This document shows positions 1-7,538 of a stretch of 64,000 nt of DNA, piece after piece. A model generated the notes under the pieces. The model made no database searches. It saw only the letters and a program-made list of their open reading frames with translations, and was not told where the DNA came from. How positions within the stretch are numbered: the first letter of the stretch is position 1; each line of letters opens with the position of its first letter. The position numbers were made by a program, and so were the translations under genes. The DNA is taken from the NCBI RefSeq assembly GCF_001278075.1, contig NZ_CP011340.1:7561501-7625500 (forward strand), given 5' to 3'. This DNA is from Streptomyces pristinaespiralis. GTDB lineage: Bacteria > Actinomycetota > Actinomycetes > Streptomycetales > Streptomycetaceae.

Positions 1-207
1 GCCCACGCGCTCCCGTTCGGTGAGGTGCAGGACGTGGTGCTCGTCGCCGGTGCCGCGGAGCCAGCGGGCGCCGGTGTCGGACTCGACGCTCTCAAGGCCC
101 CAGACCTCCTCGTAGAAGCCGGCGGCCTCCGTGAAGGCGGGCGTGTGCAGTTCGACGTAGCGCAGTGAGCGGAGCCGGGCGATCGGACCGGGCGGTGGAC
201 GGTGCAT
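1..207 (-). CDS. VOC-family (extradiol dioxygenase/glyoxalase fold) protein, N-terminal part only
   Basis: Only the first 69 codons are in the window; the gene runs off the left edge. The visible part has the first beta-alpha-beta module of the vicinal-oxygen-chelate fold: a strand RSLRYVELHTP with a candidate metal-ligand His, the helix AFTEAAGFYEEVWGLE, then a strand ending in GDEHHVLHLTE. This layout is typical of extradiol ring-cleavage dioxygenases and of lactoylglutathione-lyase relatives. The ATG at 207 has a GGAGAG box four bases upstream. The gene lies 30 bp after the aldehyde dehydrogenase, so the two are probably one operon, which favours a role in aromatic ring catabolism. The exact substrate cannot be read from this fragment. 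Confidence 0.75.
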   Translation of the reverse strand, partial: MHRPPPGPIARLRSLRYVELHTPAFTEAAGFYEEVWGLESVESDTGARWLRGTGDEHHVLHLTERERVG

Positions 208-237
208 GAGTCTCTCCAGACGGGCGGGCGTGCCGGG

Positions 238-1722
238 TCAGTTGGCCCAGGGGAGCGGGGAGGCGGAGGTTCCCCAGTACAGGGACTTCTGGCGCTGGTA
301 GGCGCGGATCGCGTCGCGGCCCTTCTCCGTGCCGAGGCCGCTGTCCTTCCATCCGCTGAACGGGGTGGAGGCGCTGAACTGCTTGTACGTGTTGATCCAG
401 ACGGTGCCGGCCTCGATGCGGCGGGCCAGGTGCCACGCGGCGCGCGCGTCGCGGGTCCAGATGCCGCAGGCGAGTCCGTAGACGGAGTCGTTGGCCTGGC
501 GGACGAGGTCGTCCTCGTCGTCGTAGGGCAGGGCGACGAGGACCGGACCGAAGATCTCCTCCTGGCAGGTGCGGGAGGTGTTGGGCAGGCCGTCGAGGAC
601 GGTCGGCAGGTAGTACGCACCGTCGCGGTACCGCTCACCCTCGGGGGCCGAGCCGCCGCACAGCACGCGGGCGCCTTCGGAGCGGGCGAGGTCGACGTAG
701 GCGGCGACCGCGTCGCGGTGGCGATGGTGCACCAGCGGGCCGACCTGTGTGGTGGGGTCCGTGCCCGGGCCGACGCGCAACGCCCGGACGCGTTCCACCA
801 GTTCGCCGACGAAGCGGTCGTGGATGTCGCGGGCGACGAACAGCCGCGAGCCGGCGATGCACGACTGGCCGCTGGACGAGAAGATCCCGAACATCACGCC
901 GGCGAGGGCCTGTTCGACGTCGGCGTCGGCGCGCACGATCGTCGGCGACTTGCCTCCGAGCTCCAGTGAGGCGGGGATCAGTTTCTGTGCGGCGACGGCG
1001 GCGATCGACCGGCCCGTGGCGGTACCGCCGGTGAAGCCGATGCGGGCGACGAGCGGATGGCGCACGATGGCGTCGCCGACCAGCCGGCCGCTGCCCGGCA
1101 GCACCGACAGCAGCGCCGTGGGCAGCCGGAACTCCTCCAGGGCCCGGGTGATGAGCCGGCCGAGGGCGAGCGAGACCAGCGGGGTCCAGGCGGCGGGCTT
1201 GAGGAGGACCGCGTTACCGGCGGCCAGCGCGGGGGCGAGCTTCTGGGCGTCGCTGGCGACGGGGGAGTTCCACGGGTTGATCGCGCCGACCACACCGATC
1301 GGCTCGTGGACGCTCATGGTGACGTAGGGGCCGCGGGAGGGGGTGAGGGTGTCCTCGGCCGTCTCGAGGGCGGCGGCCAGGTAGCGGAAAGTGCCGGCCG
1401 CGCTGAGCGCGAGGGCACGCGTCTCGGCCAGGGTCTTGCCGGTGTCCGCCGTCTGCAGCGCGGACAGTTCGTCAGCGTCGCGCTCGACGAGGTCACCGAT
1501 GCGGTGCAGCAACCGGGCCCTCTCGTGCGGAAGCAGGTCGCGCCAGGCGGGTTCCGCCGCGGCGCGGGCGGCGGCCTCCGCCGCCTCGGAGACCTCCTCC
1601 GCGGACGGGGAACCCACGGTGGCGAGGACGCGGCCGGTCGCGGGGTCGACGGTGTCGAGCGGCTCACCCGCACCGCGCCGCCACTGGCCGGCGATCAGGA
1701 TGTCGGTGGGGACGGTGGGCAC
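238..1722 (-). CDS. NAD(P)-dependent aldehyde dehydrogenase
   Basis: A 494-residue soluble enzyme of the ALDH superfamily, oxidising an aldehyde to the acid with NAD(P). The whole fold is present: the Asn of the INPWNSP motif near 149-154, the cofactor Lys at 175 (LLKPAAW), the general-base Glu 254 in LELGGKSP and the nucleophilic Cys 288 in GQSCIAGSR. The GTG start at 1722 is chosen for the GGAGG box seven bases upstream. It is first in a probable operon with the VOC gene and divergent from the MFS carrier. Many ring-cleavage pathways pair such an enzyme with an extradiol dioxygenase (for example semialdehyde oxidation), which is the inferred role. The specific aldehyde is unknown. Confidence 0.9.
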   Translation of the reverse strand: MPTVPTDILIAGQWRRGAGEPLDTVDPATGRVLATVGSPSAEEVSEAAEAAARAAAEPAWRDLLPHERARLLHRIGDLVERDADELSALQTADTGKTLAETRALALSAAGTFRYLAAALETAEDTLTPSRGPYVTMSVHEPIGVVGAINPWNSPVASDAQKLAPALAAGNAVLLKPAAWTPLVSLALGRLITRALEEFRLPTALLSVLPGSGRLVGDAIVRHPLVARIGFTGGTATGRSIAAVAAQKLIPASLELGGKSPTIVRADADVEQALAGVMFGIFSSSGQSCIAGSRLFVARDIHDRFVGELVERVRALRVGPGTDPTTQVGPLVHHRHRDAVAAYVDLARSEGARVLCGGSAPEGERYRDGAYYLPTVLDGLPNTSRTCQEEIFGPVLVALPYDDEDDLVRQANDSVYGLACGIWTRDARAAWHLARRIEAGTVWINTYKQFSASTPFSGWKDSGLGTEKGRDAIRAYQRQKSLYWGTSASPLPWAN

Positions 1723-1822
1723 GGCGGGACCTCCGGACGAGGCGGCGGGCAGGGGGACTTCGGGCGGTCGGGCACCGGAGGCGGCCGGGTCGGCCGGGCT
1801 GTGCGCCGTTCCTGAAGTGCTA

Positions 1823-1844
1823 GAAATCTAAGCGCTTAAGTTTC
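1823..1844. promoter_or_regulatory. Palindromic operator between aldehyde dehydrogenase and MFS genes
   Basis: A 22-bp near-perfect palindrome with outer arms GAAA/TTTC and core TCTAAGCGCTTAAG. It lies about 100 bp before the GTG of the aldehyde dehydrogenase. A second copy of its core lies at 1942-1954, next to the promoter of the MFS gene. The symmetry and duplication imply one dimeric regulator controlling both divergent units. The regulator is not identifiable here; the MarR gene at 4111 is one candidate among many. Confidence 0.65.
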
Positions 1845-1941
1845 TCGACGCAAGACCCCGAAGTGGAATCGTTGCCCGGGATGGCTTGAGCCTGGTCTCC
1901 GCGAGGTTGAGGATGAGGGGCGAGCGTACGGCTCCAAGATT

Positions 1942-1954
1942 TCTAAGCTCTTAA
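1942..1954. promoter_or_regulatory. Second copy of the TCTAAGC-type operator
   Basis: TCTAAGCTCTTAA differs by one base from the core of the palindrome at 1827-1839 (TCTAAGCGCTTAA). It ends four bases before the -35 hexamer of the predicted MFS promoter, a position suited to repression or activation of that gene. Confidence 0.55.
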
Positions 1955-1957
1955 CCA

Positions 1958-1986
1958 TTGACCGCTTAGGTATAGGAACCTACTGT
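1958..1986 (+). promoter_or_regulatory. Predicted sigma-70-type promoter for the MFS gene
   Basis: TTGACC (1958-1963) and TACTGT (1981-1986) are separated by 17 bp, matching the Streptomyces housekeeping pattern. The -10 end is 36 bp before the ATG at 2022. The duplicated operator abuts it upstream. Nothing else is seen in the 299-bp intergenic stretch apart from the two operator copies. Confidence 0.55.
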
Positions 1987-2021
1987 CTCCGCAACTCCCC
2001 TGGTTCGCGGAAGGACCCTCC

Positions 2022-3386
2022 ATGACGACTGTGGCCGGCAAGCCAGCCCTTGGCTCCATAGCCGCGAGACTCGAACGACTGCCGCACTCGCGCTGGCATG
2101 TCAAGGTCCGGTTCCTGATCGGCGCCGTCACCTTCTTCGAGGCGTTCGACCAGCTGCTGGCCGCCTCCGCCCTGCCCGTCCTGATGAAGGAATGGAACCT
2201 CACCACAGGCCAGGCCACCTTCGCGGTGACCGCGGCGTCCATCGGCATGCTCCTCGGCGCCATCGCCGCCGGCTGGATGGGCGACCGGATCGGCCGGGTG
2301 CGTACGGTGGCCCTCGGGGTCGGCGTCACGGGCCTCGCAAGCCTCGCCGTCGCCTTCTCCGGCAGCATCGAGACGTTCTCGCTGTTCCGGTTCGTCCAGG
2401 GACTCGGCATCGGCGGCGTGGTGCCCGTGGCGGCCACGTACATCAACGAGATCGCCCGCTCCGACAAGCGGGGCCGATTCGTCCTGCTCTACGAGATGAT
2501 CTTCCCCGCCGGTCTCGCCGCGGCCACCCTCGTCGCCGTCTGGGTGGTGCCCAACCTCGGCTGGCGCGCCATGTTCGTCATCGGCGCCCTGCCCGTGCTC
2601 ATCGCCGCCGCGCTGCCCCGTCATGTCGAGGAATCCCCGCGCTGGCTCCTTGCGCGAGGCCGCACGGAAGAGGCCGAGGCCGCCGTCGCCCGGATCGAGG
2701 CGCAGGTCGCCCGTGCCACCGCGGAACCGCTGCCGCTGCCCGCCGCCGAGGTCAAGGAGGACACCGGCCGGGGCCGGCTCGGCGACATCTTCAAGGGCCG
2801 CTACCTGCGCCGCACGGCGGTGCTGTCCGGCCTGTGGTTCGTGGCGTACTACGTCAACCACGGCATCTCCACCTGGCTGCCGTCCCTCTACACCAAGCAC
2901 TTCGGCCTCGATCTGACCACCGCGCTGGTCTACACGCTGCTCAGCAACGTCACAGGACTGCTCGGCACCTTCGTCGTCGCCATGGTCATCGACCGGATGG
3001 GCCGCAGGGCGGCGCTGATGGCCGCGCTCGGCGGTGGCGCGCTGTCCCTCGGGGTGCTCGCGCTGGCCGGCGCCACGTCGGGCGGGCAGGTCGCCGTCTT
3101 CGCCTCCTGCACGACCTTCTTCCTGTACGCGATCAACGCGGGGCTCTACCTGTACTCGCCCGAGCTGTACCCGACCTCCAACCGGGCCAAGGGCGCGGCG
3201 TTCGGCGGGCTGTGGAACCGGCTCGGCGTCATCATCGGCCCGGTCACCGTCGGGGCGATCATCGGCGCGGGCGGCAGTCTGTCCCTGGTCTTCGCGCAGC
3301 TCGCGGTCGTGGCCGCGGTGGGCGCTCTGATCGCCTGGTTCGCGGTCGAGACCAAGGGGCGGACGCTGGAGGAGCTCAACTCCTGA
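2022..3386 (+). CDS. MFS transporter of the sugar/aromatic-acid porter type
   Basis: A 454-residue integral membrane carrier with about 12 hydrophobic segments in two halves and a long central cytoplasmic loop near residues 205-255. Loop 2-3 carries the MFS signature GWMGDRIGRVRT, the paired signature DRMGRRAAL occurs in the second half, and PRHVEESPRWLLARGR is the family motif after segment 6. The short charged tail (ETKGRTLEELNS) is also typical. It is divergent from an aldehyde dehydrogenase/VOC operon and shares its operator, so it probably brings in the aromatic or organic acid substrate of that pathway by proton symport. A substrate cannot be assigned from sequence alone. Confidence 0.88.
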   Translation: MTTVAGKPALGSIAARLERLPHSRWHVKVRFLIGAVTFFEAFDQLLAASALPVLMKEWNLTTGQATFAVTAASIGMLLGAIAAGWMGDRIGRVRTVALGVGVTGLASLAVAFSGSIETFSLFRFVQGLGIGGVVPVAATYINEIARSDKRGRFVLLYEMIFPAGLAAATLVAVWVVPNLGWRAMFVIGALPVLIAAALPRHVEESPRWLLARGRTEEAEAAVARIEAQVARATAEPLPLPAAEVKEDTGRGRLGDIFKGRYLRRTAVLSGLWFVAYYVNHGISTWLPSLYTKHFGLDLTTALVYTLLSNVTGLLGTFVVAMVIDRMGRRAALMAALGGGALSLGVLALAGATSGGQVAVFASCTTFFLYAINAGLYLYSPELYPTSNRAKGAAFGGLWNRLGVIIGPVTVGAIIGAGGSLSLVFAQLAVVAAVGALIAWFAVETKGRTLEELNS

Positions 3387-3405
3387 CACGTCGGCGGTCC
3401 GCCGA

Positions 3406-3455
3406 GGGGCCGGTGCGGCGGGGTTGGTGACCACCACCCCGACGCACCGGCCCCC
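3406..3455 (+). terminator. Strong hairpin terminator after the MFS gene
   Basis: Twelve-base perfect arms, GGGGCCGGTGCG at 3406-3417 and its complement at 3443-3454, enclose a second GGGGT.../...ACCCC stem. It lies 20 bp after the MFS stop codon. There is no long T run, as is common in Streptomyces. Confidence 0.7.
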
Positions 3456-3479
3456 GTGTCTTTCCGAGGGCCGCGAGCA

Positions 3480-3956
3480 GCGCTGCGAGCTGCCGCCGCT
3501 CGCCACTGGCCGGCCCGGCCGGCGGCTCGCGCTGCTGATCGGCGCGGACGCGGCGGACACGGTCGGCGAGCTCGACACCTGCGGGCGGGCCTGGGCGAGC
3601 GCGCCCGGCAGGTCGTCCGAGTCGCGGGCCGCTGCCGCGGAACCTCCTCGGCCACGCCCGTCCCCCCGCCGACGACCTCCCTGGGTCGGCGACCGCATCA
3701 TTGAGCAGTTCGCCGCCCGCCTCGAGGAGCTGCTGTGCGAGGCCCGGCCCCTCTGTGCGAGGCCCGGCCCCTCTGGGCGGGGACCGGCGCCGCTTCCGCG
3801 ATGGCCGCCCGCGGCGTTGTCGCGGCCGGACCGGAGGCCGTCGACCTCGGCGCGGCAGCCCTGCCCGGGCTGCTGAGGAAGGCCGCCGGGCCCGCGGCGG
3901 CCGTGCTTGTCGCGCTCGTCGTGGTGCGGGTGCCGACCCGCCGCTCCCGGGCCTGA
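3480..3956 (+). pseudogene. Probable frameshifted gene remnant with a 20-bp tandem duplication
   Basis: Reading from about 3480, one frame gives protein-like text (GRRLALLIGADAADTVGELD, then VGDRIIEQFAARLEELL). It then hits two adjacent copies of a 20-bp unit (3734-3753 and 3754-3773). Removing one copy joins this frame exactly to the open frame that ends at 3956 with a hydrophobic stretch (AAAVLVALVVVRVP) and a basic tail. A 20-bp duplication shifts the frame by two, so the simplest reading is a gene broken by slippage. No start or family could be recognised and the upstream part is poor in coding signal, so the whole call is tentative. Nothing else is seen in the 3387-4104 gap besides the terminator. 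Confidence 0.35.
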
Positions 3957-4110
3957 CCGGCCCCGTTCCGCCGCGGTGGCCGTGACCCGGTCCGAGGCCC
4001 GCCCCGCGTGGCGTCCCCTCGCCCGTTCGGGCCGATCACCTCAGCAGTAAGATTCTCAGCGCCGTGACAAGCCGTACGGCTGTCCGGCGGAGCCGTACGA
4101 GGGGATGAGG

Positions 4111-4653
4111 ATGGCTGCATCGAGGCCGGCGGACCGGGACGCCGTCGCGCAGGTGATCGAGGACTGGGCGCGGGAGCGACCGGAGCTCGACACGAGCCCG
4201 CTGGAGGTCCTGGCCCGGCTGCACCGTTCCTTCCTGCGGTACAGCACCAGGCTCACCGCCTCGATCGAGCGGCACGGCCTGTCCGTCGCGGGCTTCGACG
4301 TGCTGACCGCTCTGCGGAGGTCGGGGGCGCCGTACCGGCTGACAGCGGGCCAGCTCGCCGACACCGGGCTGGTGTCCTCCGCCGGGGTGACCCTGCGGAT
4401 CGACCGTCTGGAGAAGGACGGTCTCATCGTGCGCGAGCGGGACGCGGACGACCGCCGCGTCGTCTACTCGCGGCTCACCGACAAGGGTCTCGCGACGGTG
4501 GACACCGTCTTCGAGGAGCACCTCGACAACGAACGCCGGATGCTCGCGGGGCTGTCGCCGTCCGAGCGCCGACAGGTCGCGAGGCTGCTGCGCAAGCTGG
4601 AGGACTCGATCCTCGCGTCGGACGACGAGACGGCCGCCGTCGAAACCCCGTGA
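4111..4653 (+). CDS. MarR-family transcriptional regulator
   Basis: A winged helix-turn-helix regulator of about 180 residues. The N-terminal dimerisation helices are followed by SVAGFDVLTALRRSG, the recognition region LTAGQLADTGLVSSAGVTLR and the wing (VRERDADDRRVVYSRLTDKG), all in the usual MarR order. Such dimers bind palindromic operators and release them on binding small phenolic or similar ligands. GAGGGG at 4099-4104 is six bases before the ATG at 4111 but directly abuts the in-frame ATG at 4105, so 4111 is preferred. Neighbours give no clear target. It may act on the palindromes near 1823-1954, but that is a guess. Confidence 0.88.
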   Translation: MAASRPADRDAVAQVIEDWARERPELDTSPLEVLARLHRSFLRYSTRLTASIERHGLSVAGFDVLTALRRSGAPYRLTAGQLADTGLVSSAGVTLRIDRLEKDGLIVRERDADDRRVVYSRLTDKGLATVDTVFEEHLDNERRMLAGLSPSERRQVARLLRKLEDSILASDDETAAVETP

Positions 4654-4893
4654 CCGGCCCGGTGGGCTGACGGCGGTCGGCGTGCCGCCCGCCCCTTGCC
4701 GTGCGGTCCGCTGTCCGGGGTCTCCATGGCTCCCGCCCGGCCGGTGCCGCTTCCGCCGCACGGCCGTGGTCCGCTCCGGGCCGGCGGAGGCGACTCCGCC
4801 GGCCTCGCCGCGGCTTCGGGGAGCAGCGCGGCCGCGACGGTCCCGACCACAGGATGCGCCGCCGCTCCGCGCAGTGCGTCCGGGGGCCGGGCG

Positions 4894-5112
4894 CTATCGC
4901 TCGTGGCGGCCGGTGAGCTCGTAGCCGGCCTCGTCGACGGCCGCCGCGACGTCGTCGTACGCGAGCTGCCGCTCGCTCGCGACGGTCACCTCGCCGGAGG
5001 CCAGGTCGACCTGCACGCTCTCCACTCCCGCCAGACCCTCCACCTCCGCGGTCACGGCGGCGACGCAGTGGCCGCACGTCATGCCCTTGACCTCGTACAC
5101 ATCCTTGACCAT
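4894..5112 (-). CDS. copZ: Heavy-metal-associated domain protein, CopZ-like copper chaperone
   Basis: A complete 72-residue HMA-domain protein that would bind Cu(I) and pass it to a P-type ATPase. The metal site is MTCGHC at residues 11-16 in the loop before helix 1, and the beta-alpha-beta-beta-alpha-beta fold follows (VESVQVDLASGEVTV, then DDVAAAVDEAGYEL). The start at 5112 is set by GGAGGG nine bases upstream. A CsoR-type palindrome lies 43 bp upstream, supporting copper induction. No CopA ATPase or CsoR gene is adjacent. Downstream, the 240 bp to the convergent MarR gene hold no recognisable gene. Confidence 0.9.
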   Translation of the reverse strand: MVKDVYEVKGMTCGHCVAAVTAEVEGLAGVESVQVDLASGEVTVASERQLAYDDVAAAVDEAGYELTGRHER

Positions 5113-5154
5113 CGCAGTGCTCCCTCCGGAACGGGACATCGTCCGCTCCAGTGT

Positions 5155-5171
5155 ATACCCCCTGGAGGTAT
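5155..5171. promoter_or_regulatory. CsoR-type copper operator
   Basis: ATACCCCCTGGAGGTAT is an imperfect palindrome of the form known for CsoR repressors (ATACC...GGTAT arms around a G/C core). It stands 43 bp before the copZ start. The repressor would leave the DNA when it binds Cu(I). Confidence 0.7.
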
Positions 5172-5331
5172 GTGCTGTGAGCGGGGTGCGTGACGGTTCC
5201 GGCGCAGGAATACGCAATCGTTTTCTTAACGTAGTCCCTTGGATTTCCTGGCTGATTGAGCCCACGAGCTCCTGTTTCTGACCGCTTTGAGTGTCGGTCA
5301 GGGGACGGAGCCGGCCACCCTGTCGGAACCG

Positions 5332-5360
5332 TTGACGTGGCCCTGTCCCGCTTGTACCGT
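5332..5360 (+). promoter_or_regulatory. Possible promoter of the secreted propeller protein
   Basis: TTGACG (5332-5337) and TACCGT (5355-5360) with a 17-bp spacer lie 50 bp before the ATG at 5410. The -10 box is weak but of a type used in Streptomyces. Confidence 0.4.
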
Positions 5361-5409
5361 CCCGCCTGAAATCGATTTCCCGAGCTGATCGATACCACGG
5401 GAGCCAGCC

Positions 5410-7170
5410 ATGCACAGAGCCGCCCGACCACCCGGACAGAGACGGCGTACCTCCGGCCGTGCCCTGGCCACCGCGTTGCTGGTGGTGTGCGCAGCGCTGA
5501 GCGCAGCGCCGCAGAGCACGGCCGCCGACGGGGAGGCCGGTGCCGTGGCGTCCGCCGGAGCCGACGCGGCAGCTACCGGGTCGCCGCCCGCGAGCGACTT
5601 CTTCGCCACGGTCGACGTGGCACCCGCCGCCTCCGTGGGCGCCCCCGCTATCGGCGACAACAAGAACCACGGCGACCTCTGGCCCAACTGCTGGGCCGAC
5701 GACGACAGCGTCTACACCGCCTACGGCGACGGCGTCGGATTCGGCGGCGCCTACAGCGACATCGGCGTCGCGAAGATCTCCGGCATGCCCGGCGGCCTCA
5801 CCGGCACCCAGCTCGCCACCGACGTCAGCCAGATCTGGACCGCCGACCACAACCGCAAGCCCACCGGCATGGCCTGCGTCGACGGCGCCCTCTACCTGGC
5901 GGTGCAGGACCTGGCGACCGACTTCAACGACGCGCCAGCCGCGACCATCGCCAAGTCCACGGACAAGGGCCGCACCTGGACGTGGGACCGTACCAGGCCG
6001 ATGTTCGGCGGCGGAGTCTTCACCACGGTGATGTTCCTGGACTACGGCAAGGACTACGCGAACGCCCCGGACGACTACGTCTACGCGTACGGCCTGGACC
6101 ACAACTGGCGGGACTCCTTCGACGACAGCGTGCCCGACCCCGTCGACCTGCATCTCGCCCGTGTCCACAAGAGCTCCGTGATGGACGAGAACGCCTGGCA
6201 GTACGCCGCGGGTCTCGACGCGTCGGGGAACCCGGTCTGGTCCACGGACATCAGCGGGCGGCAGCCCGTCCTCCACGACGACCGCCACATCTACCAGGAC
6301 GTCTTCACCCAGAACCGGGTACGGAACACCACCGTCCTCGGCCAGGGCGGCATCGTCCACAACAAGCCGCTGAACCGCTACATCTACACCTCGTGGACCG
6401 AGTACACCTTCGAGTTCTACGAGGCCACCAGCCCATGGGGCCCCTGGAAGCACTTCGCCACCAAGGACTTCGGCGGCTACCCGTGGACCCACACCAAGCA
6501 CGGCGGCTACGCGACCACCATCCCGTCGAAGTACATCAGCGCCGACGGCAGATCCATGTGGCTGCAGTCCAACGTCTGCCCCTGCGGCGGCGGTTACCCG
6601 CACGGCGACCACTGGGCCTACACCTTCTCGCTCCGGCAGCTGCGTCTGGAACCGCGCCAGGACACCACACCCGGCAACACCGCCGACCCCGGACGCGACC
6701 TCGGCCGCGAGCCCGGGACCGTGCCCGTCCAGCGGGCCACGCACTTCGGCAAGGACGCGTACTACAGCGACGGCAACAGGACCCAGAACGAGGACGACTG
6801 GAACGACGAGCGCAAGAGCGCGAGCTGGTGGGGATACACCTGGCCGCGCCGGTACATGATGAACAAGGTCGTCTACACGACGGGCGGCATGTTCTCCGAC
6901 GGCGGCTGGTTCGCCGGCGACCTGCGGGTCCAGGTCCGGCGCGACAACCAGTGGGTCGACGTCTCCGGCCAGCGCATCGGCCCCGCGTACCCGTACGACA
7001 GCACCGCCGGAGCCAACCGCACCTACACCTTCTCCTTCGATCCCACGGCGGGCGACGGCGTGCGCGTCATCGGACGGCCCGGCGGTGAGAAGACGTTCAC
7101 CTCCGTCGCGGAGCTCGAGGTCCACTACGACGCGGGCGGTGTCATGCTCGGCGGCTCCCCGACCGATTGA
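5410..7170 (+). CDS. Secreted DUF4185/sialidase-like propeller protein with C-terminal beta-sandwich
   Basis: A 586-residue exported protein. A basic N-terminus and hydrophobic core (ALATALLVVCAALSAAPQSTAA) form a Sec signal peptide. Residues about 60-420 have repeated beta-propeller-like blades with Trp/Asp/Gly-rich turns (STDKGRTWTWDRTRP, VYAYGLDHNW, WTEYTFEFYEATSPWGPW), the pattern of DUF4185-type or sialidase-fold proteins. Residues about 440-575 resemble a discoidin-like carbohydrate-binding sandwich, with NKVVYTTGG early and a late strand VAELEVHYD. It probably binds or hydrolyses an extracellular glycan; no catalytic set is certain. The stop at 7168-7170 cuts directly into a decayed FG-GAP/VCBS repeat, so the protein may once have been longer. 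Confidence 0.65.
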   Translation: MHRAARPPGQRRRTSGRALATALLVVCAALSAAPQSTAADGEAGAVASAGADAAATGSPPASDFFATVDVAPAASVGAPAIGDNKNHGDLWPNCWADDDSVYTAYGDGVGFGGAYSDIGVAKISGMPGGLTGTQLATDVSQIWTADHNRKPTGMACVDGALYLAVQDLATDFNDAPAATIAKSTDKGRTWTWDRTRPMFGGGVFTTVMFLDYGKDYANAPDDYVYAYGLDHNWRDSFDDSVPDPVDLHLARVHKSSVMDENAWQYAAGLDASGNPVWSTDISGRQPVLHDDRHIYQDVFTQNRVRNTTVLGQGGIVHNKPLNRYIYTSWTEYTFEFYEATSPWGPWKHFATKDFGGYPWTHTKHGGYATTIPSKYISADGRSMWLQSNVCPCGGGYPHGDHWAYTFSLRQLRLEPRQDTTPGNTADPGRDLGREPGTVPVQRATHFGKDAYYSDGNRTQNEDDWNDERKSASWWGYTWPRRYMMNKVVYTTGGMFSDGGWFAGDLRVQVRRDNQWVDVSGQRIGPAYPYDSTAGANRTYTFSFDPTAGDGVRVIGRPGGEKTFTSVAELEVHYDAGGVMLGGSPTD

Positions 7171-7312
7171 CCGGCGACGGCAAGGACGACATCGTCACCT
7201 TCACCAAGAACGCCGAAGCCGCCGTCCACGCGGCCCTGTCGACCGGCACCGCCTCGGCGGACGGCAGAAGTGGAACGACTTCTTCGGCCTGCCCGGCGAA
7301 ACCTCCGTCTGA
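7167..7312 (+). pseudogene. Decayed FG-GAP/VCBS repeat after the propeller gene
   Basis: Just past the stop at 7170, another frame reads LTGDGKDDIVTFTKN...AALSTGTAS, a calcium-binding FG-GAP/VCBS motif (DGKDDIV). Near 7262 a further frameshift is needed to reach KWNDFFGLPGETSV and a stop at 7310-7312, which completes the usual repeat (K-W-x-D-F/Y-F). About one blade survives across two frames, as expected of a fossil of a C-terminal propeller lost from the upstream gene. The rest of the 7171-7538 gap holds no gene. Confidence 0.6.
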
Positions 7313-7482
7313 CCATCACGCATCGCGGGGTGCGCACCGCCCAGGTGCGTACCCCGGACGTCCGCGCGCCGGACCGTACCCCTCACCTTTCAGGTCTGAA
7401 CCGATTGCCTGACGGGAGGGGCTGACGGGACGCCGCTTCCCCCTCGCATGGCGATCAACGGAAACGAGGCGTGATGATGGAA

Positions 7483-7518
7483 AGGCCGGTACGCCTCAGG
7501 CAGAGGCCGGTGCGCCTC
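7483..7518. repeat. Two tandem copies of AGGCCGGTRCGCCTC, 21 bp apart
   Basis: AGGCCGGTACGCCTC (7483-7497) and AGGCCGGTGCGCCTC (7504-7518) are each partly self-complementary (AGGC/GCCT) and start 21 bp apart, two helical turns. They end 20 bp before the glutamine amidotransferase ATG. They could be a duplicated operator or a pair of small hairpins in the leader. Confidence 0.4.
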
Positions 7519-7538
7519 GAGCAGGGGAGAGGGTCCAC

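Noticed and set aside
3424..3876. Intact 150-residue gene on the plus strand
   Set aside because: Its start lies inside the MFS terminator hairpin, and the last third after the 20-bp duplication is Pro/Arg-rich; a frameshifted remnant is more likely.
4654..4893. Open frames on both strands between MarR and copZ
   Set aside because: Translations are low-complexity Ala/Gly/Arg text without start signals; typical GC-rich shadow frames.
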